Positions 22,690 to 34,418 of a stretch of DNA of 64,000 nucleotides are shown one piece after another. The stretch is from Lobosporangium transversale (Eukaryota > Mortierellomycota > Mortierellomycetes > Mortierellales > Mortierellaceae). How positions within the stretch are numbered: position 1 is the stretch's first letter; the number at the start of each line of letters is the position of its first letter. The translations under genes and the position numbers were made by a program. The stretch lies in contig NW_019028997.1 in the NCBI RefSeq assembly GCF_002105155.1, forward strand, positions 474,001 to 538,000, given 5' to 3'. The notes beneath the pieces were generated by a model. That model was given only the letters and a program-made list of their open reading frames with translations, had not been told where the DNA came from and ran no database searches.

Positions 22690-22935
22690 TTACAACTTGC
22701 GTTGTGTGTTTTTCTCACAGCTGTGCTCCAGATTATGTAGTGCTTCAACATCCTTGTCGCTGCCTTGATTTTCGATCTTGCGAATAGCTCCTGGATACAT
22801 ATCCCAATCGGGTTGGTGTTCTTGGTTTGTGGTTTGCGCTGTTTGTGCTCCAGCTGCAGCTGCAGCTCCATTGTGGACTTGATCCTTGCCACTTACGGGA
22901 CCTTGTTGAACCTTGTTGGATGAAGATGTGTCCAT
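22690..22935 (-). CDS. Small hypothetical protein, 81 residues
   Basis: The frame starts with ATG at 22935 and encodes an N-terminal Ser/Gln/Ala-rich part with an alanine run (AAAAAGAQ) and a C-terminal part with PDWDMYPGAIRKIENQG and EALHNLEHSCEKNTQRKL. The charged, evenly composed C-terminus and the normal fungal spacing (375 bp behind KAE1, same strand) make it a plausible gene. I recognise no family. The (TTTCTC)n tract at 23113-23157 lies about 180-220 bp upstream and could be promoter DNA. Confidence 0.5.
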   Translation of the reverse strand: MDTSSSNKVQQGPVSGKDQVHNGAAAAAGAQTAQTTNQEHQPDWDMYPGAIRKIENQGSDKDVEALHNLEHSCEKNTQRKL

Positions 22936-23308
22936 GATGTGTAAATAGTATGGAATAGAGCTGGATAAAGATAGTGAACGGGTGTTTTTTTTTTTTTTTT
23001 TATCGTTATGAGTGTGTTATGAGGTTGTTTTTTTTTTTTTTTTTAAAAAAAAAAGAAGTAGCAAAAAGAAGAAGGAGGTCCATTGCTGCTATTTGTATGA
23101 TTTTTTTCCTCTCTTTCTCTTTCTCTTTCTCTTTCTCTTTCTCTTTCTCTTTCTCTCGGCATAGCTGCATACAACACCATTGTCTCACTCTATCGGCCTA
23201 CTTTCCTACTTCAGACACTATAATAGAAATATATAAATATATATTATTACATCACTGTTTATTCTATTGCAGTATGAAATCCTCCCTCTACATTTATTTA
23301 TTCTTCAT
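22936..23308. other. KAE1 3' flank and small-gene promoter
   Basis: Holds T17 (22985-23001), T16 followed by A10 (23026-23053) and a (TTTCTC)n array at 23113-23157. No gene is seen. Confidence 0.5.
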
Positions 23309-24085
23309 TTAGTCTCTCCACGCTACAAACACCTCGTCTGTCCTGAACCGTTGTGTACACCATGTCTTCTCCAAGGGAGTTGTATACCCAGTTTGATAAG
23401 CAAGAATACCTGCCTGTGCGATCATGATCCCATTATCAATACAAAACCTCTCATCTGTCGCAAACACTTTCCCATCACGCTGACTAGCCATCTGCGACAT
23501 CATCTCCTGTAATCTCATATTACATCCAACTCCTCCCACAATCAACACCTCCTTCGAACCAATGTGCGCCATCGCTCTCTCCGTTGTCTCCACCAACATC
23601 GCAAAAAGTGTTTCCTGTAATGAAAAACATAGATCGGCCTCTGTATATTCTCCAGATGCCAAAAGCGCCGGTGCGTTCGTCTCGATATAGGATAACACCC
23701 CGCTGAAGGATACGTCCATACCCTTGACTGTGTAGGGCAGATCAATCAATTTGGAACCCTTCTTTGCCAATTGTTCTACATTATAACCTGGTGCAGGATC
23801 GTTTGGTAAACCAAGGACTCTGGCGAACCGATCAATGCAGTTTCCGACCGCGATATCCAATGCCTCTCCAAAGATCCTATACCGTTTATCTGCGTAAGCA
23901 ATCACCTGTGTGTTCCCTCCAGAGACATAGAGCACTACAGGATTTTCTGCCCCTGTGATCTGACGGCCCATTTCAATGTCTAATTTTTTTTTGTTTTTGG
24001 GCGATAAAATATAAGGATGCAAAGAAAGTGATCAACAAACATGCGCTTTCTGGCCACTTTTTCACATGCACGTGTATATACCAGC

Positions 24086-24123
<38 letters not shown>

Positions 24124-24510
24124 GAAGGAGAGGAGAAGTAAAAAAAACTTACGTCCAACACAGTGATTGACACCCACGAGTTCTTTATTCCACATCAATG
24201 CCAATGTCCTAGCCACGGTTGCTACGCTCGTCAGAGGCCCTCCCATACCAGGCCCCTTTGTGAAGCAAATGACATCGATATCCTTTGGCGTGATATTTGC
24301 TTCTGCCATCGCGTTCTTGATCAACTCTATGATAAAGGTACGATGGTGTAGTGCCGTGTCCTTGGGTAAGAACCCTTCACCCGGTGGAGGGTGATATGTG
24401 TGGCGAACATTCGAGAGGATAGTCACGGTCGGTGGTGTGGTCGACATGTCATGTTTAATCAATCCAACACCCAATTTATTAGCGCTTCCTTCAAGTCCCA
24501 ATGCGATCAT
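23309..24510 (-). CDS. KAE1: tRNA N6-adenosine threonylcarbamoyltransferase (KEOPS subunit)
   Basis: Two exons join in frame, 24510-24153 and 23979-23309, to give 342 residues, the family length. The product starts [17 protein letters not shown], which is the ASKHA ATPase opening. It contains [20 protein letters not shown], the metal-binding histidines of VNHCVGHIEMGR (spanning the splice junction), [32 protein letters not shown] and [17 protein letters not shown]. It is the catalytic subunit of KEOPS, which makes t6A37 in ANN-decoding tRNAs. There is no mitochondrial presequence, so this is the cytosolic form. The single intron carries a T23/A12 tract that could form a hairpin (24088-24120). 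Confidence 0.96.
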
Positions 24511-25380
24511 GGTATATAAATCTTGATAATTAAAGGTCGGCGGTGATTTCTCTTTTTTTCCCTTTTTTTTTTTTTTTTGAAGAGTTGAATTGAATGACGA
24601 GAGGTGATGGCAGCTGTGCAATTTGTTCACAAGATTAAGGTATCAAGGTTACATTACCTAGTCCAGTCCAGGCAGGCTAGATGCACTAAGCCACTTGAGT
24701 CTTAAATCGGCACACAAAAAATAAGGTTTGATATTCTTTCAGACCCTGAAGATTTTTATTTTACTCCTTCACAGCACCTATCTTACTATGAAGGCTTTTG
24801 TATATTTCCCTTCCAAGTCTTACCAAAGCACGCGTCTATCTAGACGTTTGTTTGAGGGGAGGGTGGAGTTTTGTTGCAGTCATTTTAATGGATTTTTACT
24901 ATAGTTAGGATCTTTACCTCCCCCCTCTTTTATTTAACGAAGATCCCTGGACCATAATAAACCAAATCTTTCTTTCGTTTTCGTTACTTTTTATGACCCT
25001 GGCATGTTTCGTTGACATCGATAGCATGAATGGGCTCTTTACAAGGTCTTGAAGACTGGAGATCATTTTTGCGAGTACGTCGGTAGTTCTCTGCTTACCA
25101 CATTGGATCCATCGCTTCGATATATTGTTTGATCCTATAGAAAATATTTAACATGGATACACACCTATCCATGTCGCTCGTAGAAAGATCCGTAGTTATG
25201 CTTTTGCTTTGTCCTTGATAAATCTAATAAAGCTCCAATAAATACTTTATGGGTATGGTATGTATGCTCTCATCTTACTCCCACATGTTTTACTACAGTG
25301 CCGCTCATCTAGTCCCATTGTTTTTGAAGTGGTATTGACTACCATTTTGGCGTACATCGATCATCCTCTCTTTCAAAAGG
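24511..25380. other. Intergenic, no recognisable gene
   Basis: A T17 tract near 24564-24580 precedes the KAE1 start. The rest has no long frame, RNA gene or repeat that I recognise. It marks the border between the conserved genes and the accessory part. Confidence 0.5.
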
Positions 25381-25873
25381 AAAAAATAAAATAAAATAAA
25401 ATAAAATAAAAAATAAAATAAAATAAAATAAAATAAAATAAAATAAAATAAAATAAAATAAAATAAAAAATAAAATAAAATAAAATAAAATAAAATAAAA
25501 TAAAATAAAATAAAATAAAATAAAAAATAAAATAAAATAAAATAAAATAAAATAAAATAAAATAAAATAAAATAAAATAAAATAAAATAAAATAAAATAA
25601 AATAAAATAAAATAAAATAAAATAAAATAAAATAAAATAAAATAAAATAAAATAAAATAAAATAAAATAAAATAAAATAAAATAAAATAAAATAAAATAA
25701 AATAAAATAAAATAAAATAAAATAAAATAAAAAATAAAATAAAATAAAATAAAATAAAATAAAATAAAATAAAATAAAATAAAATAAAATAAAATAAAAT
25801 AAAATAAAATAAAATAAAAAATAAAATAAAATAAAATAAAATAAAATAAAATAAAATAAAATAAAATAAAATA
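25381..25873. repeat. AAAAT pentanucleotide microsatellite, ~490 bp
   Basis: Almost uninterrupted AAAAT units, nearly one hundred, with several units lengthened to AAAAAAT. Read on the minus strand it gives artificial ILFYF-type frames, which are not genes. Confidence 0.98.
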
Positions 25874-26268
25874 GATCTTTTCTTTCATGTATCTTGTGTG
25901 TATCTTTAGAAAAAAAAAAAGATGGTGTGCTCTCGGCAGTACACCAGACCAAAATGTGGTCACATATCTAAAAGACTACAAAAGCCCGTGCCCAAAGGCT
26001 TTCAAATTCAGTGAACATTATGAGTCTTCGAAAATAAGCAAGGAAATGCTCCCTAGACATGGATGCATATCGAAAAATATGTGTCTAGCCATGTTGTTGA
26101 ACAGCAGGTAAATAAAAATACAAACCCGGTGGTTGCGTCGGTGATTTACCAATCATATTTCAGTCATTGCAAGAACGCGTTGTAAAAGAAGAATAACAAT
26201 TCGATCTCCCCCTTTTTTAATTTTTGATGAACGGCACTATACTTGTCTACTTGACTGCCCAAAACCTT
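25874..26268. other. Spacer
   Basis: No supported feature. It lies between the microsatellite and the decayed secreted-protein gene. Confidence 0.4.
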
Positions 26269-26503
26269 TCATCTCATCGTAGCGCATCGTGCCCTTCCAG
26301 AGCTTGAGAAGTTAGCCGCAGAGAGGGAGTGCACCGCATCATATGCCTGTCCAACTCTCCACGCCAACCTTTTTGTTGGGAGTATCTTTGATTTCGATTT
26401 GCAAAGAGTATCAGTGAGAGGGTTTCCCACAAGTACACCATAATGCCTCAACAGCCGTGCTTGATAGGACTAAAGCGAGTAGGAAAGGAGCAATCAGCTT
26501 CAT
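26269..26503 (-). pseudogene. Small secreted cysteine-containing protein, frameshifted
   Basis: An ATG at 26503 opens MKLIAPFLLALVLSSTAVEA, a textbook signal peptide with the AxA-like end VEA, followed by LWCTCGKPSH and a stop. One base earlier or later at the GGGAAACCC stretch (about 26420) the frame continues as NPLTDTLCKSKSKILPTK to a stop at 26269. The combined reading would be a mature protein of about 55-60 residues with several cysteines. I infer a former small secreted protein broken by a single-base indel; a sequencing error in the homopolymer is equally possible. A TATA-like TTTATATAAATA lies about 140 bp upstream (26643-26654). Confidence 0.55.
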
Positions 26504-27482
26504 TGTAGAAATGCGAAGTTTTTCTTTTCTTTTCTTTTTTCTTTTTTTTTGAGTCAAGAAGAAAACAAGTAATGTTGAGATAAGAAGAGGGTAGGTTGTC
26601 TGGATATAGTTATATGAGAGGTCTTCCTGGGAGTAGAGCCGGCTTTATATAAATAATGGGCGTCTTGTGTGACCCGGGTACGAGTAAAAGGGCAGAGAAC
26701 TGAAGAGACAAAGCAAATAATATGTAAAGGGAACTCGGGGAATAAATACAAGGAGTACGAGAAAGGAATGCTTGAATGTCGTGTATAAAGAAAAAGAAAA
26801 AGGGTAGGAATTCAAGCTATCCAGTAAAGAACCAAAGCGCCACGAGAGGAAAAAAAAAAGAGGAGATCAACTATTACATTACGCTAGCAGGGCTTGAGTT
26901 GACGTTTATTGCTTTTTCGTAATAAGCTCATAGAGGGATCAGAATCGTATTTTGCCTCATCATAGTCTCCTTCCGAGAAATTGATTATTTCATCCATGAT
27001 AATGGTACCATAAGAACCTCGTCCTTGGACTCTCTTGAAAAACTGGGTAAAGAATGACCTGGGCATTGGAATATTGAAGGTTAACGTGGCTCTACATATC
27101 TCCATACCATACCAGAGAGAAGGATCCCTAGAGTGAAAGATCCTTTGAGAAAGGGAGAATAAAAAATCTCAAGAAATAGTATGAATGGAAATGTTGCGTT
27201 TTATGTCAACACATTCTGTTCATTCTGCTGCAGATTACTGGCAATAGTTTGAATGTCCTCATCACAAAAGGTTGTAGTTGCAAACATCGCAATATGTATA
27301 GTACGGCAATGAAAAGTTTAACAAGATTAATGCCTCGGAAATAGAGGACAAAGACGATAGTAACAACATCTCATTTACCGAATCTGGACTCCCAAATCGC
27401 TAAGCTCAATGATGAGAACAAAAATTTCATATCTTTTGGACGTTGATGACGCTTCCCCACTGCTTCCTCGGAGCTGTCCAAG
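26504..27482. other. Spacer with one weak minus-strand frame
   Basis: A frame at 26884-27105 (minus, about 73 residues, ending in a basic RKSNKRQLKPC) has an even composition but no match I know and no visible splice partner. Nothing else is seen. Confidence 0.3.
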
Positions 27483-27930
27483 TCATAAGATCGGAACATT
27501 TGACGGCTTTAATGCTTTCTCAAATGCTACAAGGTCAGCTTCGGACCGACCCCAGTTGAATGCGATGTCTAACTCATAGACACAACTTGCATTGGCCAAA
27601 GCAAGGAAGAGTTCTTCAGCTCTTATACTGGATCCCAATTCGATTACTAGTTTGCCAAGACGCTTACTGTATTTGCCACTATTCATCCCAATTACATTTT
27701 CGAGTGCTTTCTGATCTTCCTCTTTATACCTCGTTTCGGTTGTGCTCCTTTACAAGTTGTCAAGTACCTTACCTTTACCGCTAGTTCGAAGGAATGTGTT
27801 CGCTTTTTGAAGATTGGCCCCTTCAAGCGCTTCACAGTCATCGGCTGTGTCAATATTACTCAAAACTGCATTTAATAGAGAGCGCTTTCATGTAGTCGAG
27901 TGATTTATCGATATAAGCATTGACTAGATT
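27483..27930 (-). pseudogene. Fragment of the N-terminal half of an LRR-family protein
   Basis: The frame 27483-27686 (GKLVIELGSSIRAEELFLAL ... WGRSEADLVAFEKALK) matches the pre-LRR region of both complete family members (for example GKVVIELGSGSPVKKLCNAL at about 38830). Upstream, broken frames continue the match to the 'DYMKALS' segment near 27900. It breaks off before the LRRs. Confidence 0.75.
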
Positions 27931-28039
27931 TGGGATACATCCATTATATCCTTTGGTGGAGGATCAAACCCTTGTTGGAAGTTTAAAATGGCATTATGGC
28001 GACTATGCATGGCATCTTGTATCACAATAGCTGAAAGCA

Positions 28040-28955
28040 TGGTCAAGGCTAATGCAGTTTTGGTCACTTTGGACTTGAGGGACAACCAGATTAAGAAGGA
28101 AGGGGTTATGGCATTGTTAGATGCGCTCAAGGTTAGTACGATTTTGACCAGTTTGGGCCTCTGAACACCCCAGTTATGGGACGACTATCGGGTAGGGGTG
28201 TGGCAAGTTCATACTTAAAGGATAGCTCAATTGAGAACGAAGGAGCCCTCGCGATCTCAGAGACACTCAAGGTTAACACGACTTTGGCAAATTTGAACTT
28301 GGAGTACAACAAAATTGGGAATGAAGGAGCCTTCGCACTCTCAGAGGTGCTTAAGACTAACACGACTTTGACCATAATGTACTTGGGGAACAAAAAAATT
28401 GGGAATCAAGGAATCCTCGCATTCTCAGACGCACTCAAGGTCAACCAGACTCTGACAAGTTTGAACTTGATTTGGAACTCAATTGGCAAGGAAAGAGCCT
28501 TCGCACTCTCAGAAGCGCTCAAGACCAACAAGGCTTTGACAAATCTGAGCCTGTGGAATAACTCAATCGGGAACGAAGGAGCCCTAGCACTTTCAGAAAC
28601 ACTCAAGGTCAATACGGCGTTGACAAGTTTAGACTTGGGGAGTAACTTGATTGGGAAGAAAGGAGCCCTCGCACTCTCAGAGGTACTCAAGGTCAACACG
28701 ACCTTGACAGATTTGAGCTTGGGGGATAACAAAGTAGGGAACGGAGGGGCCATCGCATTCTCAGAGGCGCTCAAAACCAACAAGGCTTTGACAAATTTGA
28801 ACTTGTTTCGGAACTTAATTGGGAATGAGGGAGCTCCCGTACTTTTAGAGGTACTCAAGATCAACATCGCTTTGACAAGGTTGGAATTGAGTCATATGTT
28901 AATCGCGAAGGAAGTATCTCTGGCAATATCAGAGACACTCAGAACCAGGCACTAA
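28040..28955 (+). pseudogene. Leucine-rich repeat array, RI type, without N-terminal part
   Basis: About ten repeats of 28 residues follow the pattern NTTLTxLxLxxNxIGNEGAxALSEALKV. The first part (28040-28161) ends at a TGA; the long frame 28176-28955 continues with eight or nine further repeats. The family N-terminus is missing, and a fragment of it lies next door on the opposite strand (27483-27930), so an inversion or two separate fragments are likely. RI-type repeats form a horseshoe for protein binding. Confidence 0.75.
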
Positions 28956-31900
28956 ACAGGACACAGCTTTGAGTACATTTATTTTACGTTATCTCTAAAA
29001 TAAAAAAATAAAAAAAAAATAAAAAAACACAATTGAGAATAAAAATAAAATTAAAAATAAAAATGCGCGAAATGAGACATGTGTAATTTTTTCTCCCGCT
29101 CTATTTTGTTTACATGAGTGAAAAGCTATTGCCTGCAGCCTAAGGAACCAACATACTTTGGTTGGAAGAAAGACTTCATAAGCCGCCAGGCTTCTTCCTG
29201 CATCCAGAAGCTGAGTCGATCCTCCTGGGAGATCTCAGATAGGTTGGCCCTTCAAGGTGACCACTTCATGGAAGATAAGATGCTGTTGTTGTTGTTATTG
29301 TTGTTTATTTACAGTAATATCAGCATTGTTTCCATTTTATCTACTGCCGCCACGCGTTTTGTGTCGTCCATTCTCGAATCGTACATCGCCTGCGATGACG
29401 CCTGATCCTGGTCACTGGCTTTGAATACTACCGAATTAACCCTATCGGACATAGTATAGCACTAATGATCCCTTCTTAGCTCCTTCAGGCAAAAAAGGTC
29501 TTTATCTAGGATGTCATGGAGGCACAAGGGGTTTTATGAAAGTCTATATTGAGCTGGCATAATAAGGGGTCAAGTTGAAATAAAACCATGCACAATTTTG
29601 GCGTATATAGATGGGGGCTTTATTTGTTACGAGTATGGCCTGTGCCTATATACATAGATAGGTTCCTAAGTAATAAAAAGAAAAGTTGACTGATAGGTTA
29701 CCTTGGACTCATTTTTTTTGTATGTTAGTGTATGGCGCCTTAAGACTAGAAGACTAGAAGGGATTTTTACAAAATTTGCCCCGCTCTTGGTTATTGCTCG
29801 CCAATACTGTACAATTGGGTAACCTCAGCTCTGTGGTATCTGCTGGTATCGAGCTAATTGTCTGTTGAGAGATTCGTTGAAGAGCTGAATTGGAAAAATA
29901 GCCTTTATCTTCGTTTGATGGCTAGTCACTTTGACTTCATATCTGTCTTCAGCATAAACACGTTCTATGCAATCGCGACTGTAGTATGTAAGAATATATA
30001 GGGCTTTAAGTGTTGCTATGCCAAATCTAACAAAAAGCAGAAGGTCGAACCCTTCAAGATTCACCGCCAAAAAAAAAAAAAAAAAAAAAAAAAATACACA
30101 CACAAACTGGACTCAATAAATACGTATAATATGTTTCTCATGGTGAGTATATATTGTCTCTGTTTTCTTTTATTACAAAGTCATTCATTACAGGCCAAGG
30201 AGGACCTTGGAGCTTCACAGGCGTAGAGATGAGCATAAAAGAAAAACTGCTTTGAAAAATGTATGGATAAAAAAAATATGTATTAGGTTGTATAGTTTTT
30301 CAAATTTGCTCATTCATGTTGCAAAGAAAGAACATGACTACAAAAGGCTTTACCTAACCACATTGAACCTGCCGCACTCATGGCCCTTATGGAGCCTTCA
30401 CAATTAGTATAAAAGCACTCTACTCATCAGTGTACTAGTCTAGGACAGACATTAATGAATACTACACATTCTTGAACTCCAAATGACTGTGGCTATTTCC
30501 AATAGAGGTTATAAATAGGGATAGCAGTGAGGGGTTCCCGTGCTGATAATTCAGGTAGTTATAGTATCGATAGTACTGAATGTAACTAATAGTGCCATAC
30601 CGATACTAGACATGCGATCCGTGGCTCTTCTCACAGCCACATCAGTCCAGTTCCAGTAATCTACGCATCAAGACCCTACACATCACTAAAGATTCTTGCA
30701 GTTCCACTTTCTTCTCCACTTCCATTATGTCCTAACGTATTCCAGGTGCACCTGGCAAGCCCCTGCATAAGCCTGACTTCGCCTCAACGTTTACTGACAA
30801 CTCAAAATGTTATGAATTGAGCCCTTCTCAGTCTATGCCACCATCATAACACGAGAAGCTTGTGGCTAGAGTGAGGCCATCAAGTGAATGATACGTTATG
30901 TAAGCAAGCATATCACTTTTGTACTTGTTCTTTAACGCGATTGCGATGGATGCTGCTGAGCCACAATGATGATCATATATATCAAGACCTGCCCTTTACT
31001 GCTTGGGCATGAGCTGTACAAATATGAAGCTGGTGGTCCTTTAGAAATGTGTAAAGAGAAGAACAATGACTTTTAAAAGACTGGCGGCTGTTTCTATCTA
31101 ATGTAGGTCTTCAATCCTTCTTACTCTAGGCGCTTCCGGATACATTCGAGATGGGCATAGGCATAAACATGGGGCCTTTACTTGATTCGATCAACTGATA
31201 TCCGTAGCAAAGTGTTATAATTTGACTTGTGATTAAATTACTTTGTAGTTCACCGCTTAGTTGGTATCTAGATGTCAACAAAAGAGCCCACAGTATCCCT
31301 TGACAATTTGATGAGTCATTGACACTAATCCTGCAGAGACCTTGAGTAGCTCTGGCTCCTTTTCTAACGATATGCTTCCACCTGCAAAAAGAACATCCCA
31401 TCATGAGGTTGCAGCTGGCTGTAAATGTAAGGTCAAATGATACTTAAGGAATTGACAATATTGAAGAGTGACAAACAAGAACAAACGACTTAGGGTACTA
31501 TATGAACTATCTATAATACAACACACAGCTATACGTAGGAGAGACCACCCATTTAGCGCACCTGTCTTGCGACCATTTATAATAAAGCTTTTGGCCAAAG
31601 GACCTCACTCCTACCGACTATGGCCTCATTAGAGAACATCACTTTTTAGTTCTCTTCTGTCTAACTTTAGGCGGTCCTTACCGGAGTGACATCCCACAAC
31701 GGCCTACTCCTTCGTTAGGACCCTACTTTGACTGGCACACACACTTCTAGATGTCTCTGGCACTTATATTCTCTTTGGTACTCTTTGCATCTGATTCAGC
31801 AAGCGTCCCATCGTATTTTCTCTTAGTCTCCCTTGGGGCTAATAAATAGAAAACCCAAATTCCCTTGGACACTTTTCTTTGATGCTCACACGTCTCTCTG

Positions 31901-32249
31901 TCTTTATAATGCATTTGATGGCCATATTTGGTTTGCCTTTAGAGAGAGCTGCTACAAAAAGGATGAGCTTTCAATAATCCTCGGATGCTAGAGCCATTTA
32001 GCAAGCGAGGGGAGGAGGAATCGATCAAAAAAAAAAAAAAAAAAAAAAAAAAAGCAGCGCTGCTACGGACGCTTAGCTGCCGTAAGTCAGCTTTTAATCC
32101 AAAATAAACTACTATCCGTAACCACTAAAGACCTCATCACTACTTCAATGATCAAACCAATCAACTAAATCAGAAAATGACTCAACGCCAGCCAATAATA
32201 AGCGGCATTAACAGCACCAGAGTTATTTACTTATCGATTAAAGCATTCC
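28956..32249. other. Long region without a supported gene
   Basis: Poly-A tracts occur at 29005-29030, 30067-30094 and 32027-32053. A minus-strand frame at 29309-29452 (47 residues, MSDRVNSVVFKASDQDQA...) has coding-like composition. Other frames (29825-30103 and 31126-31404, minus) are open but match nothing I know. I find no tRNA-like or rRNA-like sequence. Confidence 0.4.
29309..29452 (-). CDS. Possible small protein or gene remnant, 47 residues
   Basis: ATG at 29452 opens MSDRVNSVVFKASDQDQASS, continuing with AMYDSRMDDTKRVAAVDKME, and stops at TAA 29309-29311. The balanced composition and polar helix-like pattern look coding. There is no known family and no visible exon partner. It may equally be the last piece of a lost gene. 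Confidence 0.25.
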   Translation of the reverse strand: MSDRVNSVVFKASDQDQASSQAMYDSRMDDTKRVAAVDKMETMLILL

Positions 32250-34418
32250 TCATACAGAAACCTTCAAAGCCATGTTTTTCTTGAGTGCCTCTGACAGTGC
32301 CAGAGCTCCTTCATTCCCAATTGAGTTGTGACTGACGTTCAAATTAGTCAGACTGGTGTTTGTCTTGAGTGCCTCTGACAGTGCCAGAGCCCCTTCATTC
32401 CCAATTGAGTTGTTCCATAAGTTCAATTTGGTCAGACAGGAGTTTGTCTTGAGTGCCTTTGACAGTGCCAGAGCTCCTTCATTCCCAATTGAGTTCCAAG
32501 TCAAGTCCAAATCGGTCAGACTGGTGTTTGTCTTGAGTGCCTCTGACAGTGCCAGAGCTCCTTCATTCCCAATTGAGTTGTATCGTAAGTCCAAATTGGT
32601 CAGACTGGTGTTTGTCTTGAGTGCCTCTGACAGTGCCAGAGCTCCTTCATCCCCAATTGAGTTGTACCGCAAGTTTAAATTGGTCAAACTGGTGTTTGTC
32701 CTGAGTACCTTGGAAAGTGCGAGAGTCTCTTTATTCCCAATCGAGTTAGATGCTAAGTCCAAAGTGACCAAAACCTCGAGTGAGTTTATAAGCCGTCGAA
32801 AATCACTAGCTCTCATGCTTCGAAGCCTCATCCCAAAGGATAACTTGCAAAGGTGTGACGATTTTACGCTTTGTAGATTGGAAAGATATTTGACATCCGG
32901 AGGAAGCACAACATGAATCGTTTTCATATTGTTAAGTTCTATGATGCCTACAAGTTTTACATATCGTGTTGAAAATAGGTTCCTGGCTATGCTTTCTTGA
33001 GATTCTCCAAGGTCAAGTCGAAGGATCGATACACTCGATACTCTCAGTGCATTCTTCAGTCCTTCCAGATCAGTCTTGGTCCAGTCCCAGTACTTGCTGA
33101 ATGTGATCTCCAACTCGTAAATATGTTTAGCTTTGGTCAAGGCTTCGAAGAACTCTCTAGCTCTGATCCTAGATTCCAACTCAATGACCACTTTACCGAG
33201 CTGTGAGTCATATTTGCCTTCATTCATCTCCACAACATCTTCAAACGCTCTCTGTTCTTTCTCTTTATATGTTGAGCGATAGTGATCGACACAAACCCAT
33301 TTGACATGGCCTGCTTCTGTCGTGATCCTGTACAAGTTGCCAAGCTGCCTGTTTTCATCATTGGTTTGAAGGAATTTGCTCAGTCCTCGGAGATCTGCTC
33401 CTTCAAGTGCTTCGTAGTCCTCGATTGTGTTGATGTCTTTCAGGGCCGGATACTCCACAGAAAGTGCTCTCATATAGTCGAGTGAATAATCAATACCGGC
33501 TTTGAGATTTGGGACTGACCCAAGCGAGGCAGCCAAAGGCATCCCTACGCTGAGGCACTGTAAAAGGATGATCATGTATTTCCCATACTTTTGAAAGAAC
33601 TCTGTGCTGTTTCGGATCTCATATCCTTCATGTCTGGCAAGATGAGTTTTGTTCTTCTGGCTGTCCTTGCTTGCCTTTTCAGAGCGATCCTCGCATTCAC
33701 ATAGGAAGTGAAGGCGAACCTTGTTCCTCAAGACATTCATTGGATCCCATTTGGTGCTGTCAACAGGCAGAATGATAAAGAGTCGAGGAATTGGATACTC
33801 GTGTAGCTCAAAGGTCTGGACAAGGATAGCATCAGCTTTCTGTTGAAGGATGGCAAGTCTGTCAAGGGCTTGATGCTGCAGTTTAACCGTCTCCGATTGC
33901 ATTTTAGGGGTTTCTATCACTAACTCCTTAATCTCTTCCAAGCTTTGAGCAGTAACAGATGGGTTCTGAGAGACTAAATTATCCGAGTCTCTCGACGTTG
34001 GCAAATGGACAATGGCGTTGCTGCTACTGTTGCTTTCGCTGTTGCTACTACTGGACTGTGATACTTCCGCAATGACGTCTAGGATCTTGTCAGGATAGAA
34101 TGCAATGCGCAAAGGCTCGATCCTATTAGAAAAAAAGACGTGCCAAATTGTCAAATTGGGTTCTTTTTATTTTTCAGAGCAATTGACAAAGTCGCCATAA
34201 TTATAAATAATTTACCAGGTGCCGTTATGGTCTGCAAGGAATGGAACAGGATGCCCATCAAGTTTGAATCGGAGCGCACCTGGAAACACTTGTTGAATGT
34301 CTTGCAAAGTCACACAGTGCGACAAGTTGCCATTGCTTGTGGAGATGGAGGCAGTTCTGACACAAACTTCCTCAATGAGGTTGTTGTATCGGAATTGTTG
34401 GTATTGAGGTTCTGTCAT
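32250..34418 (-). CDS. LRR protein with lineage-specific N-terminal domain
   Basis: Two exons join in frame, 34418-34216 and 34122-32250, giving 691 residues. The N-terminal ~75 residues (MTEPQYQQFRYNNLIEEVCV ... FKLDGHPVPFLADHNGTW) form a small domain shared with the gene at 37690-40317. After a Ser/Asn-rich linker and a coiled-coil-like stretch comes a block of about 250 residues with YPIPRLFIILPVDSTKWDP and HEGYEIRNSTEFFQKYGKYM. Six RI-type LRRs of 28 residues follow (TNTSLTNLDLRYNSIGNEGA), nearly identical to each other. I know the block as recurring in Mortierella proteins, with no known function; that is memory. It is intact, without signal peptide or membrane segment, so an intracellular recognition or scaffold role is inferred. 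Confidence 0.82.
32272..32785. repeat. 84-bp coding repeats of the LRR gene
   Basis: Each unit is 84 bp (28 codons). Units 2 to 6 differ at few positions, which points to recent homogenisation or unit duplication. The opposite strand stays open across the array (32356-32916) only because of the repeat composition. Confidence 0.85.

Noticed and set aside
23006-23188. Minus-strand frame with KEKEKE repeat
   Set aside because: Translation of the (TTTCTC)n tract and homopolymers.
25305-25963. Two long minus-strand frames of ILFYF repeats
   Set aside because: They are translations of the AAAAT microsatellite and have no gene structure.
31126-31404. Minus-strand frame of 92 codons as a gene
   Set aside because: No family match, no splice signals and uneven composition; kept only as a note under the long gene-free region.
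32356-32916. Plus-strand frame of 186 codons across the LRR array
   Set aside because: It is the antisense shadow of 84-bp LRR units; the same happens at 28406-28867 and 37826-38497.
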